Of a DNA stretch of 64,000 nt, positions 34,960 through 49,900 are shown in pieces. Both the position numbers and the translations under genes were made by a program. A model generated the notes under the pieces. It was not told the DNA's origin. It ran no database searches and was given only the letters and a program-made list of their open reading frames with translations. This DNA comes from Wuchereria bancrofti (lineage: Eukaryota; Nematoda; Chromadorea; Rhabditida; Onchocercidae). Every line of letters begins with the position of its first letter. Position 1 is the stretch's first letter. The DNA is taken from positions 2,644,969-2,708,968 of the forward strand of contig SSBO01000009.1 of NCBI GenBank assembly GCA_005281725.1. The letters are read 5' to 3'.

Positions 34960-37900
34960 CTATAACAACTTACAAACTGCTTGCAAATGCAAACATGTGG
35001 GCAACGATAATGTTTCCAGGTTAAAATCCGAATACACAAATGGCTCAGAATTGAAAGGTGTCAAATAAGTACCCATCATAATCAACGTATTCTGAAACAT
35101 TGTTTATCGATAAAACATATAAGAAATTCAAAATGCAAAGATTCAAAGTTTCTGAATTTAAAATTATATTACAGCTTACCGATTTACTAAATTCTGAAAG
35201 AAAAAAAAACTTACAATATCAGCATCTGTTCCACCATTTGCTCTTGTCCTGGCATTTAACCTTTCAGAAACTTTGATTAGAAAATCAGGACTCAACCGTC
35301 TTTCTTCAAAGCCATCTGTTGGTGCATAATGTTGCAATATTGCCATCACCTGCAATTAAAGTCACTGATAGCATTGGTCAAGAAATGCATCACATTATGC
35401 TATTGAATGGGTATACCTGCAGTGAAAATTCAATCAGAAGTTGTTAGTGAAATTATATTCATCAAATATCAAATATATACATTATAAAATTATTTAAAAA
35501 ATTACTAAAATATATGGTGAAACTTTATCATAAGTATTCGTAAAATTTTATCACAAGATTGATGCATGAGCGCAATTGATTTGTAATTGCAATATTGATA
35601 AAAGATGCAATTGCATTATTTTTGTATTTGGATAAATATAAAAAGATAATTTAAGCAATACTACAAAAACTACCCTAATTAAACAGCTGATCTTAAGGTA
35701 TTCAAAAGTTTAATTCGTAAGGTAATATGTGTGTTCATGATGAATTAATTTGTCTTAACAAATATTGTTACAATCTTCAGCTTTCTTATTCCATAATTAT
35801 AAGTTGAATTAAATCATGCATGGCACTGAAAAGATAAGCTTCCACTCAACAGAAATTCTTCATCAAAATTAAAGTTAAATTAAAGAGTTCCAGTCACCTG
35901 TTTTGGCTTCAATTTTGAGGTCATCTCACCGCATAAAGTGTCCAAATTTGATTCATCTTTTTTAGATTGCAGCAAATGAGATGCTTGCACCAACGGTTCC
36001 AAAGTTTCACGATGTATAGATAGTCCATTGACAGAAAGCCATGACTGTACTTCGGTAACATTATGTCTGGAATGTTGAATTAAATTTAGTGTAGCACATA
36101 GCTAGGAAAACAGAGTCATAGTTTTTTGTGATATGCATCATTTTACTTAATTTTACTAATTAAAAATTCCTAAATTATAATTTTATTTAATTAAATTATA
36201 ATCTACTTGATTTGTATAGCTTTTTCGAAATTGCACAATTCTTTTCTAAACATCAAATGATTTAATGCTAGCGCACAAATCCAATAGGTCATTTGTCCGA
36301 ATACTTGTCCCAATAGTACAGAATCTGCTCCATATACTTTGAGTTTGTTTTGAATGAAATTTAGCTGAAAAAGATGAATAAAAGCATGGCGATACGTGAT
36401 TTGAACCATTAAGTTTATAACAAAAGAAGCTTATTGATGGATTTCATTTTAAAAATTAATAAGAAATGTAAATTATTTGAATATGTAATTCATTCTGAAG
36501 TTAGCTTGTAAAATGAATAATACTAACTAATTCAATTAAATCATCTAAAGCGCGCTGCGAACTTTGCTCCTTCATTGACCGTCGTCGTTCATTATTCTCT
36601 GCGCTGATACCATTCATCATCTTTTGACTCGATTCATGTTGCAAGATAGCAGGAACTATCAAATAAGAGCTATTTTTTTGAGTTAAAAAAAAATTGGAAT
36701 TTTGAAATTCTATAATGTTACAAAAAATCAATTTATATCTTGAAAAATTAACCTATTTTTGGCGAAAGTACTGGTTCAATAGATCGCTTTAAAAGATTTT
36801 GGAATGATTCTTCAACTCGAGCACGAAGTTGATTCCGTAAAGGACTTAGATCAAAATTTTGCATTCGTTGATTATTTTGTTTTTCAGAATTGGCCATAGA
36901 CCATTCCTGAAAAAAGGAACAAATTCTTATCCAGCAAAATAATCGTCTATATTTTAAAGAAATGAAAATCATTATTTGAAAAATCCTTATTATATTGCAC
37001 GAAAAAAAAGAAAATTTTTTTTCAAATTTATTGCACAATGCCTTACATTGTTATTTTCACCGCTATACTGTCGTAAAAGATTCAATAAACGCCACGAATT
37101 AACCAACCATAATGATAATACATCCATATCATTTGAATGCTAAAAATGGATGACAGTTAGAAATAGCACTAAACTGACTATATTTCAAAAATCTGAGCAA
37201 AGAAAGCTTAATTAGGTAAAAGTTAGAAGTTAGTAAAAATTATAATATAGCAAATGTAAATAAATAATGATTGTTACTTATTTGAAACGATATAGACAGA
37301 TATCATTATTTTTCAAGTTTTCTGTTCAATACTTCTCTGTCATCGCCAAAAAAAAGCAGAATTCAGAAAAAGAAATTAAAATTAGAAAAAAAAAATGATA
37401 GTGCTGCAATTTCTTCTTTCTCTAATTAATATAAGGACAAATAATGGCAATTAGCATCTCAGAATGTTACAAAATATCGATGTAATAAAATCTTAAATGA
37501 TAACGAACTGATAATGTATCCTTCAGCACTATATGAATAGCTGAAAATAAACCGGTAAGACCCGCTTCGTCTTTGATATGATCATAGTACCGGAAGGCTG
37601 CAAGCAGAAGATATGCCGGCAAGCAAGGTGTTAAGAGACGAGCAAGTCGTGGCTTCAAATCTGTAAGCTAATATAATTTGGCAGATTTAATTCAACTAAA
37701 CATTTGTCTATTTTTTCATTTTTTGCTTCAAAAATTTTAAGAAATATAATAAAAAACAATGGGAAGTTATAGGAGAGTGAAAATGAAGAAATAATAAAAT
37801 ATCCTAAACTTTTTTGAAATTTGAAAATTCATAGAGAAAATGTCTTGAGATTCAATATGACATGCTTCAATTGTAACTTTAATTGAATCCAATGAATCTC

Positions 37901-40900
37901 ACTCCTTTTTTGAAGTTTAAAATTTCAAAATTTTAATCTTGCGCAATAAAATAGAATTTACCACAAACAAGTATCCTTGTGAATTCTGGTACATTAAAAA
38001 CTTCTAGAAGTGAAGAATGCTCAACATTATCTTTCTTTAGCATTTCCAAACGAATGATATCTGCATCAGAGGCATTATCTGAAACAATAAAAATCTTTTA
38101 AAATATTTGTTTCATTGAATAACTACTGAAACTACCGAAATATGTCATAAATCATTAGGATTCGGCTAAAAATCCAGTATTTATTCTACTCTCACATTCC
38201 GCTCATAATAACTTCTTTGGTATGTTGCAAAGTATCTTCTCTGATAGCTTAAAATTTCTAAAATGCACAATCAAAGAAAAGACTGATTAAATTTAACCGA
38301 GTGAAAAAGTGATCCGTCCAGAACAACCACGTAGCTGTGCTCTCACTTCGGTCAGTTCATCGGACTGTCGATTGATTTTGTCTTGTAAACCCTAAAAAAT
38401 ATACAAAAAATTAATCAAATGAAAAATAAGAAAAATGTAGAAAATTCAAAAATTTCCTAAAAAAAGTCTTATTCATACGAAACTAAAATCAATTCAACTT
38501 AATTCAAATCCAATATGCTAGATTATATTCAAATTAATTAATTCAAATGATTGTTTATTACACATGCAATTTCCGAAATTGTTTAATTATTTTTGTTCAG
38601 TAATGCAGCAATAAACAACTTAAATCAACTCAGTAAAAATGTACGTTTACGACTTCTTCTTCTTCAAGGATCAAAAAACTGAAATTATGTTTAATATACC
38701 AAATTCTCAGATGCCAATTGATTCAGTTGTTGATGAATATCGGATAATGTTTCTTTTGTCGGATGACTGTCGTCCGTCGATTTCTGCAATTATTTTTATA
38801 CGTAGCTATTTTTTAAGTTTCTACATTTTATTAAAAATATATTCTCAACTTTTTATTTTCTAAGCATCAACTTGATTAGAATTTTTTTCATTCAATTTTA
38901 ATTACATTATATTACAACTTTATGGCTAAATATACATCTTCTCTTTCTGAATGAAATTAGAAGACTAATTAGCTAGAAAAGATTAGTGAGTCTCGTGAAA
39001 CTTAAAATTTGAAAACTTTCGTTATGTATTAGATTATTTATTGCGTATACTTTATACGCATAATATTGAATAAAGTATCATTAATTAATCAATTAATTCA
39101 TGATATACAAATATTTAACGTTATGACACAATATAAATCATACAAAATTTGTTTTCATTTTCTAAAATAAACTTTTTTTGAGTGTAAAATCTTCACTTAC
39201 ACTTCTGGAATGCGTTAGAATATCACCTTCGACATCATCAATGGGAAAGGTAAGTTGATAAAAATCAGACGAAGAAAGACGACTCAAATGATGACTCGAA
39301 GAGAAATACATGGATAAAGTCGTCAAGCAATTCAAATAATTATAATTTCTTTTCAAATTCTTTCATACATAACACATCATCAAACAGTGAGAGTAGCATG
39401 AATGATAACTGAATTGCTTGTCATTTAAATCTACAAAAATAATAAATATCTATTAAATTTATATATTTCATTAAAAATTGAAATTCACAACTTGATTAAA
39501 ATAAGGCAAAATGATTTTTTGTATTTGAAAATGATTATATTTGTAAAATATTTGTCGAAAGAACCTATTTAAATGATCTATTCAAAATAAGAATTCATGT
39601 CAAAGATAAATTTTAAAATTATGTTAAACAATATCAATCATAATGTTCTTGACAAATAATATTAATCATTATAGTTATATCTATGAAACTTAAAATTATC
39701 AAAAAATAGAATGAGTGATTTTATAAACCAAATAATTCAGAAAAGAAATATGAGATAAGATTAATAAAATAAAACTAAATAAAATATGATGAAATTTTAA
39801 AAGTGGTATAAAAAAAAACATGGTAGAGTAAACACTTACTTAAAATAGCTATACAAAAAGGAAAACTGATAGATAACTTATTAAATGAGAATGAATATTT
39901 CAAGAATGAAATAAAGATTTGTTGATCATAGAAGATATCTTCTATTATATCATATCAACAAGATACTGAAGAAGAATTGAGTTGCTGAAGAAGAAGAAGA
40001 ATGATGTTGACATAAACAACATTGTATTTCAACTTGACTGAATCCATGTATTCGTGTATAATTACTGTCACATAATGATGACCTATTTAATTGTCACTTG
40101 TACTATGGTAGTTCATCCATTCATTCAATATGTCAACAGATTAGAGGAAAGTAATGTTATGTCTATCAAAATGATTTTACTTTGATAATAGCTCTGTTGT
40201 AATTACTTTCCTCTCTCTTTCTCCCTTTCTCTCTCTCCCTCTCTCACTCTTTCTCTTCCTCTCAAATTCCTTAATGAAAACCAAATGAAAGTACTAAAAC
40301 TTAATAAATTTCTATAATGAAATGGGATTTTTCCTTTTTAAATTATAAATAATAATAATAATATATAGTTAAGATATAATTACTATGCTCTTAATTATAA
40401 TATGATAGAGGATGCAGTAGAAATTTTTAATGTCAACAAAAGTACTAGCATAGGTTTAAATTAAAATAAAAATAAATAAGCGGTCGTATACAGGATTTAA
40501 AGGAAGTTATTTACAACAAAAGAAAGAGAGAGAGAAGCATTTTTGTTTATTGTGAGAAAATGTATGAAATGATATGATATGTACTTAATTACTCGATGTA
40601 AACATCAAGTCTAACGACATTTTCATTTCTACATCCAATCATCAATTAGTCTCTTTTTGATAAAATAAGCTTAATATATTGTTTGAAGATAAGTGCAGTA
40701 AACAATAATGTAATGATGTAATTCCAAAATAATTTCTCATTAATTATAAACTACTCAATCACTCTGTAATAATCATTGCAACTAGGCCTAATCTATTCAT
40801 TCTTATCTTATCTAAGCAAGTAATCTTTCTTCTTATCTCTTGCAAATTCGAAATTATACCATTTTAAAATTCAAATCGTTCATCTACACAAATTAAACTC

Positions 40901-43900
40901 AGCAGATATTCTGACTACAACTATTAATTAACAAAAATGATGCAGAGAATACGAAAAGAGCATGGTATAAAGATGACAGAAATATTAATTATTAACCATT
41001 AATTAACAAAAATTATCTAGAAGACATAGTTTCCATATGAAAATAGCACAGTATAATGATTATATAAAAGAATTCATTGATACTAATAGCAACAGTTCAA
41101 GGAAATAAATTAGATTAGAAATATAGTATTGAAAAATTAACATTGCAGGAAAAATTATATCCAAATAATCTTGAACAAAGTAAACCTAATCAGACCAATC
41201 TAATCTAAGAAAGGCGAGTAGGTTTATCAGATAAACACAAGAAATTTCGAGAAAGAACAATAGAAATAAATTAGGCGGAAATGCAGTATTCGTGGGAAAG
41301 TTTGATTTAAAAAACGATAGAATTTGAGAAAATTTTAAAGACAAATCATCGATTATTTGTCTATAGAAATTAATTCATTATAATAATTAATGCTATTTCT
41401 TGTGTTAAAAATGTTTATGATTAAAATAATAAAGAATTAAGAAAAGTGTAATAACAAATGTTTGCATTAAGTTGTAAATGATTTAAAATATATTACACTT
41501 ATAGAAATATGTTAGAGAAATAATTTTGTCATATTTATTTGTATTAGAAAATTTTCCAATTAAAAAAAAAAAAACTACAAAAGAAACTTAAAGTACTCTG
41601 ATAATACTCAATTATCAGATGCACAAAAATTTGTTTTATTATTTGACAGGAAGTAAGCAAAATATGCTATTATTTGGCATGCTACATTCATGCGTAACTC
41701 ATTCACGTACCTCCACGTAATTACTTACTTCAAAGAATCATTTTACTACTAATTAAAGATTATTTAATTATAACCTCAAGGAAAAAATTCCTTCTATCCC
41801 TAAGTAAACAACAAACAAAAATCCTGAATAAAATATTTGGATATTTGAAATTTTTTAAAAGAACACTCGATTATTTCAACAATAAGAGATAACTTAAGAT
41901 AATTCTTGACAAGAATTTAACGAAAATGAAATTTTGATGGATAAACAAAAATAAAAGTAGGAATGTAGTATAACCAAAAATTTGAAAAATATCCAAAAAA
42001 AGAGCTAAGTCTAAAAATAGAATTAATTTTGAGGCAGGATTAGATGTTTTTTTCTTAAATCCCTTACAATCTTATTTTTATTACCTCTACCATAATACTC
42101 TTATCAATAATTAATTTAAAAAAAAAAGTTGCAGACATACTGATAATGAAACTACTAAATGGAACATTTTTAAATAAACTAATTGCGGAAGTTTATTATT
42201 TTAAATTCAATTTTCCTGTAGCTCTTTTTATTTTGTATATTCAAATAATTTTTAAAAGTAAAATATGAAAATTTCATAAAATTTGATCAATACGTCAAAG
42301 AGAAATTGGAAAAAAAATGAAGAAATCAAATGGTTGTTAGAAGAGAAATGCTGTAAAAAGGATGAAAAATAGGGATGTATACTAGATGAATGATTATGAC
42401 AAAGGCAAGAATGATGAATAATTCATTTTGAAAGGAAATAATGAAAAAGAATGAAATGGAAGAAATAAAATAAAGCATTTCTCTTGCACTTACAATGTTA
42501 TCCAATAAAAGTTATTCATGTCAATTGCGCATTCATTCGCTCTTTTACGAATGGTATACTGTTGAATGAATGAAATGAATGAAATGAATGAAATGAATGA
42601 AATGAATGAAATGAATGAAATGAATGAAATGAATGAAATGAATGAAATGAATGAATGAATGAATGAATGAGTAGTACTTGGGAAATATTAATTAGGATAA
42701 GTTATGCATTATAGTTTTATAGTTTATTACTAAAATACTTATCGAATCTTTTAATTTCTTTTAANNNNNNNNNNNNNNCTCTTGCACTTACAATGTTATC
42801 CAATAAAAGTTATTCATGTCAATTGCGCATTCATTCGCTCTTTTACGAATGGTATACTGTTGAATGAATGAAATGAATGAAATGAATGAAATGAATGAAT
42901 GAATGAATGAATGAGTAGTACTTGGGAAATATTAATTAGGATAAGTTATGCATTATAGTTTTATAGTTTATTACTAAAATACTTATCGAATCTTTTAATT
43001 TCTTTTAAGTTTTAAATTCTGATGAGCTTTGACTTTAATTCAGTCTTGAATTATAAAAGAAAAATGTTAAAACAAAGAAATATTAAAATAGATAGTATAC
43101 ATATTGAAATTTGTTTCATTAATTCATTGATGCTCAAACTTCAGTTTAATAAATCTTTAAAATTTTTTAAACATACCATATCTTATATAATAATAACCAC
43201 TTGTTTGCAAAGAGAGTTCAAATATATACATTTTAAACGTTTCAAACGATTTAAAATTTGAAACTCATGAATGAAATGAGCGTTTAAAAAGATTTTCTAC
43301 CCACTACGTTATTTTTACCTATTATAATGGTAGGTTGTGGTACAAGTCAAATAGAAATGATCTGATCAAAATGAAAATTTTGAAATAAGTTGAAGAAGGT
43401 AAAAAAATCTATTTCTATTTAAAATTTACTTTTTTGCCTCAGGAATTTATGATGCTTTTTGAAGCGCAAAAGTTTATGAAAAATTTATGAAACGCAAAAG
43501 TTGAATTTATGAAGCAACACTTCAACTTTTGCGCCCATCAACTCCTTCACATCTCTTTTCTAATCCTCAATGGTTAATAAGCGGAATTAAATTTTAAAAT
43601 ATAACAGAAAAATTTTCTAAAAAAAATTAAAAAATCGAAATTATAAAATAAAAAATTAAAAATTTTCGCTGGAATGAGATCATTATAGGCAAACAAATTT
43701 CAAGAAATGACATCCAAAATCATTCTATCATCGTGAATTAAAAAATTTTTTAATATTATATTATTATATTTATACATAATATATTATGTAGAGGGCAGTG
43801 CTTTGCTTTCAATGCAAATGGGACACTTTTTTTAATCCATCAAAAACAAAANNNAATTTCAAGAAATGACATCCAAAATCATTCTATCATCGTGAATTAA

Positions 43901-46900
43901 AAAATTTTTTAATATTATATTATTATATTTATACATAATATATTATGTAGAGGGCAGTGCTTTGCTTTCAATGCAAATGGGACACTTTTTTTAATCCATC
44001 AAAAACAAAAAAATAATAATAATAAAAATAAAATGAGCTATCGAAGTAAAGAAAAAACGCATTTATATCTTTTTTTTATTTCCTTTTTTCTTTAATAAGT
44101 GAAAAAGCAGAGAAACAACAAATAAATCGTTCATTACAAGAAAAGAAAATCATCTATGCGAGATGATTTTCTTTTCCTATTAATTAATTAATTAATTAAA
44201 TGAATCAAAAAACTGATAAGTTAAAAAAATAAATTATAGAAATAAATAAATTAATTAAAAACATAAAATAAAATGAGAATTAATAAAAATAGTTCATGTT
44301 TATATGTTTGTTGTTTAAAACCGTTTTTTTTTTAGAAATTTGATAGCAAATTGAAAATGAAAAGAAATAGGAAAAAAAAGGCACATATTAGAACTGTTTT
44401 CCAAAAATTCCAGTTCTTTCTCTTCTATCCCATCACATTCAAAATAAAATTACAAAAAGTAGTCAATCTACTAGAACTTGTTGACATACACACACATACA
44501 TACATACACACATATATATGTGCATACGTACGTACACAGTTGAGAATTACTAAAGTAATTTATTGTATAAAATTTTCAAATTTATTTATATAAAAGGATA
44601 TAAGCGTTTTTATGGAAAAATTAATACCTATCTAAACCTTTTATTCTTTAGAAGGGATTTACATTATTTACAAAATAATTGTATTATTTGTTTAAAATAA
44701 TATAAATAATTAATACCTCCATAACATAGTAAATGTGAATTGCTCTTCAATATCTTATACGAATATTTATAATTAGTTACTATTTCAATTAAAGTTTAAC
44801 TAATATCACAATCCTAATTCGTAAATTTTACTTATTAGGACAATTAGCCAAGTTTGGATAAACTAAAATTCTACAGAGCTCCTTTTAATGCTCACTTACC
44901 TTTGAAGTTGTGAATTCATTTAAACGTTGTTCCAATCGCTCAATTTCTGCATTTCTTTCAGTGATTGTTCGCGACAACATTCTGAAACTTCAGTTTTTTA
45001 AAAAATTTCGAACGAAAAAAAAATTACGAATTGAAAAATATTTTCATTTCAGACACTGCTTACTCATTTTAATGAGTCTGACTAGCAATTTATGGTAATA
45101 ACAAATTAGCTAGAAAGAATTAATATTCACTGTATATGTGACTTCAACTGGCGACATTGCCTTCCTAATTTCAATTCTTCATCCAAGTCACTGCAAGAAC
45201 TATCATCGCTTTGTATGCCAGACCATTGGTCACTATCTGGACGTGGTGAATTTGAAACTTGAGCTCGCTGTTCGAATCGTGCCGCCAATATAGCTCGTAA
45301 CTCAACAGCTTCTTCTCGACGCCTACAAAAAAAATAAATTTAATAATAAATATTTTATAGTGGCTAAATGCAAACGCAACTTCTTTCCCTTTTCTTTAAA
45401 AAAAAAAACTGTAATAGTTATCAGAAAGCTTCATAAAATTAAAATTCATGATTACACTATGAAATTGCATAAAACTGATTATCATTTTTACAGCATATGT
45501 AAAAAGTGTATAAATCATTTCAGTAATTAAACAAATAAATAACGAAGCGCATATAGAAAAGCTCTGTACAAGATTAAACATTTGTTTTTTAAAAGTGCAT
45601 AAGAAGTTCAAATGCAATAATGCAAATTAACTTCTTTTAAACTATATGAAAATCAACAGTTAAGGAAAAAGTTATGGCTGCGAAATAAATTTAAATGATA
45701 AAGAGAAAAAATATTTTTTTTTAAATGCAAATATACCACAGCTGTATTTGAGAGTAAATCCATCCGCGTACCTATCATTTTCTTCTAATATTTTTTCAAC
45801 AAATGACTGAAAATTCATTGCTTCAGAGCCATTTTGCACTTTCTCTTCAAGTAATCGTTCCATTTCATCTTTAAGCTTCTTATATGCCAATTCAAGTTCC
45901 TACAGTAATGAAATTTTTTTTCTAATTTTTGCGTTTCTAAATTCCTCTTTTTTTGAACCACTTCGTTATGAAACATCCTAAAATTTGAATCAAGACTTCA
46001 AAGTTTGAAGAAACTAAAAAATTTTAGTAAATCAGGAACAAAACGTAATTTACTTGCATTCGCTGTGCTTCAAAAGTCTTCATAGCAGTTCGCTTATCTA
46101 AATTTTCGATCAGCAAATTAGCATCCATTATTGATTTTAAACGATCGTTTTCTCTTGAAATTTGCTCCATTCTGTAAAAAAAAATGATTGTATCAAATTT
46201 TAATTATCCATAACGAGTAATACGGAAATCTTAAATAGACAAGGTCTTTCAAGATATGTTGAGAGAAGTTATGGCTTCTCATGAATATAGCAATTAAATA
46301 TTTAACAACAATAGCTAAAGTTCTGCTTTTCTTTCCCATTAATTCTAATTTTAATGTTGTAAATGTGAATGAAAAAAAGCAAACTTTCGTTAAAATGATA
46401 AGGGTTGTATTTGTATAATTAAAGACTGATAAGCAGCTTGAATTAATCAGAATATCACTGCAAACTAGACAAGCATACTTGGAGCGAAGAGTATTAATAA
46501 CATGTTGTTGCTTGAGTATAAGGACCACTTCATCAATCTCATTACTTTCTAAGCCAACAGTAACTATTTTACCGTTTGTACCACCGATCAACATCGATCG
46601 ATTCAAACTTTTTTGTGACAGTCGCATGCCTTAAAAGATATTATCGTTATTACTTGCTAACTGTTTATACAATTTGATGATAACAAATGAAAATACTCTT
46701 TCTACAACACCAAACTCGTTCCATATTACAGATCATAGATTAAAGAAAATTATTATAAAATCATCAGTGATACATTTACCATCTTTCAATAGTTACCAAA
46801 AACATAGATTTAATAAAAAAACTATATAAATTTTTATAAAATTATAAAAATCTTATTCATTTGAAGGAATTTTATTAAAAAAAATAAAAAGTGAATAATA

Positions 46901-49900
46901 AATAATGAAATAAGAGACGCTATTATCATTAAGCTATATGAAGATATAATCGTTACCATGTGGGCAATTCAATTAGCTGCGAAATTAATTAAAATATTTA
47001 ATTTAAGACTTTTGATATTGTTTGAAAGTCTACTTAAAAATGCATATATAAAGAGAAATAAATTTGCTGCTGAAAAAATCAGGAATAGATAAAACCACTA
47101 TTGGAAAAAGCAATAATGAAAAAAAAAAATGAAATTATTTAATAAATTTTTAAAGTAAAAATTCACTTCCAGTTCGGCTTAATGCTGGACTAGCTAGAAG
47201 ATTAGCATTTGCAAGCAATTGTTCACGCATTTGTGATATTTCTTGTTCCGATGCCAAGTAACGATTCTTCTCTGTAATGATGAATATTTTAAACGAATTT
47301 CACTGGAGAAAGCAAAAGTAAGTTAGGTTTTAAAATACATCTTTTCCTTCTTGCACATCTACCGAACAATGAAAATTAACAAAACAAACTTCATTAGAAC
47401 ATAAATAAACTTTAAGAATTTAAAACTCTGCAACAAATACCCTTTAAAAGTAATTTAAATGTAAACCTCTAGCTAACTCAACATCCACCAATTTCTTCTG
47501 CTTCATTAAATTGTTGTAACGAGTACGAAGGCCTGATAATTCAGTATTCAAAGCATTTATTTTAGCAATTGTTTCTTCAAATTCCTGAAATTTTTGGACA
47601 AAAATTTGAAGAAATTAAATTGATCTAAAGATATTTTTGGCATAAACCGTATGGTTAAATGATATTCAAATCAAATGAATGATAATGTTGATCGTTCAAT
47701 ATTTTCATTTCTCACCAATTATCATCATTTGACAGACATTAAATGGCTGTCTGATCAGCTAATATCGATAAGAATAATTCAGACGCATGCGCAACGATGA
47801 TATCTCATCTTTTGTCATTTACTTTCCTTCGATTGTGTTTGAAGCTATTTGTCAAAAATTTTTCTATGCCTCAGTTTCAATTCTAAACAGCAATAAATAA
47901 TCTATGTATAATTTCACAAATTCATAAGAGAGAGTTAGAAATAACCATTTTCAATTTATCTTTTGTATTTTGTAGTTCTTCCTCTAATTTAATATTCTTT
48001 GCTGCTTCTTCTTTCCGACTAGCTTCTAATAACTTCACTTTTGCTTCCAAATCTTCTGCATGTGCTTTAGTAGCCAACAGTACACATCTGTAATAACTAA
48101 TAATAATACAATAATAATAACAAATAATAATTATAATCTCAAATTGATAGAATCATTGATAAAAATTATGTACTAAGGAACTATTTCGTATGCATTTATG
48201 TATAAGTGAGTACGATCTATACACGCCTCAATAGAATTGTTTTAAATTCCTATTCAAATATCGCACTGAAAATTAGGACTGAAGATGACTGAATATAATC
48301 ATATTAGTGAACCAAAATTCAAAAAAAATTTTGTTGATGGTAACCTAATTCAACAGCAATTCAAGATAATAGAAAATAACTTTAAAAAAAAAACTGTAGT
48401 AAAAAATAAGTGGCTTGAATCATAAGAATGATAAAGAAATCTCAAGAATAATAGTGGAAATTCCTCAAAAAATGAATGCGTTAACTATTAGAAATCACTG
48501 TTTTATAAATAAGAATAACAATAAAATCATGATTGAAAGCCATTTTACAATGTTTGATATCAAAAATTGCTTTTAGGAAACATTTTTCTCAAAAGGAAGA
48601 AAAAGAAAAATGCAGTGATAAAGAGATAAAGATGAAATAAATTTTTTAACTGAAAGAAAGAAATGCAAATAATAGAGAATTTCAATAGGGTATAATTAAA
48701 ATTTTAAATAAAGGATATAATTAAAGAGGACAAAGAAAAACCTTTGTGTCTCCAAATTCGCCATTTCTACTCGCATTTTATCAGCTTCTGCTGAAATTGT
48801 CCATAATCGACCATTTTCTGCATTCTGGATTAAATCGTAGAAGAAATATGCTAGCGTGACTTTTTAATTGTTTAAATTTAAACAATTGAAAGATTTGAAA
48901 AAAATTTGCTGATTTGAAATTTCTGCACTTGAAAAATTTGTCCAATATCAAGTTTAAATTTGAACATATAACATTCTAAATTTTGTGTTATTGCTATATG
49001 CAAAGAAAAAAATGGGAAATCGGAGAAGATGCACACTTAGAATATTGTATAAGGTTTCCAATAGCAATAAGTAAGAACTTTCCCCATACTTTCATAAGTT
49101 GTAAGTAACTAATCAAGATTGGATCCATCCTACCATTAAGGTTTATTTATAGTAGAAGTTTCATTCAAAATATCTGAATACTCTATTTTTAAGGTCAGCA
49201 GTTTCATTCTTATTACTCATGATTACTAAAATATTTAAAAAAAAAAAACCATGAAATCGAGTTTTTGCTGCAACGAAATGATCTTATTTTCAAGGCCTCT
49301 ATTTAGTTTTTGCAAATGTCCAACAGATCGGGCTTCAATCTAAAAATACATAGAAATTTAATGAAGGTTAATAAAAAAAAAAAAGTTCCTCAATTATAGA
49401 GTAATCAAGTCCTCATTGATAAGTTCTAGCTTGAAAATTTCATAAGTACTAATTTTTCATTTTTTTGTTCACAAAAATAATTGATAAATTGACTGAAGCA
49501 CAAAAATACACATAAATTTTTTTCAAAGAGTAAAATAATTTGATTTTTTTGGCAAACAATAATAAAACCGTGATAAACCAATAAATAGAAGAATAAATAA
49601 ACAAATTAATATTAAGATTAAAATGCTTCTGTAAAATAAATTACTTGCATTCTTGCTAAAAATGTACTTTAAGCAAATTATTTGCTAACAGAAAATAAAC
49701 AAAAATATTACCAATATTTTACGCCTATTATTTACATTAAATTATTAAATAATTAACTTTAACAAATATTACTTACATATTTTTTGCAATTCATCACGAG
49801 TAAATTAGCAGTAAAATGATAGATGACAACTAATATTATGAATAAGAAAGCAAATAAAAGCTATTCATGATGATTATATATCAAAACGAAGTACATAAAT

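Larger units (their letters stand above)
39312..44899. other. Large myosin V intron with two assembly gaps
   Basis: AT-rich intronic DNA. It contains a CT-rich tract (about 40210-40262), two N gaps with duplicated flanks, a 9-bp microsatellite and a perfect hairpin. Open frames at 43022-43261 and 44351-44593 have no splice or domain support. Confidence 0.6.

Noticed and set aside
39312..39356. Extension of the candidate myosin tail exon upstream of its ATG
   Set aside because: The open frame there begins at a TTG after a stop, and no acceptor of the right phase exists.
43022..43261. Plus-strand frame of 79 codons in the myosin intron
   Set aside because: No domain, no splice support, and it lies beside an assembly artefact.
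46193..46478. Long continuation of a minus-strand frame beyond the myosin exon at 46479
   Set aside because: A strong donor (CCAA|gtatgc) and the phase of the next exon show that this part is intron.
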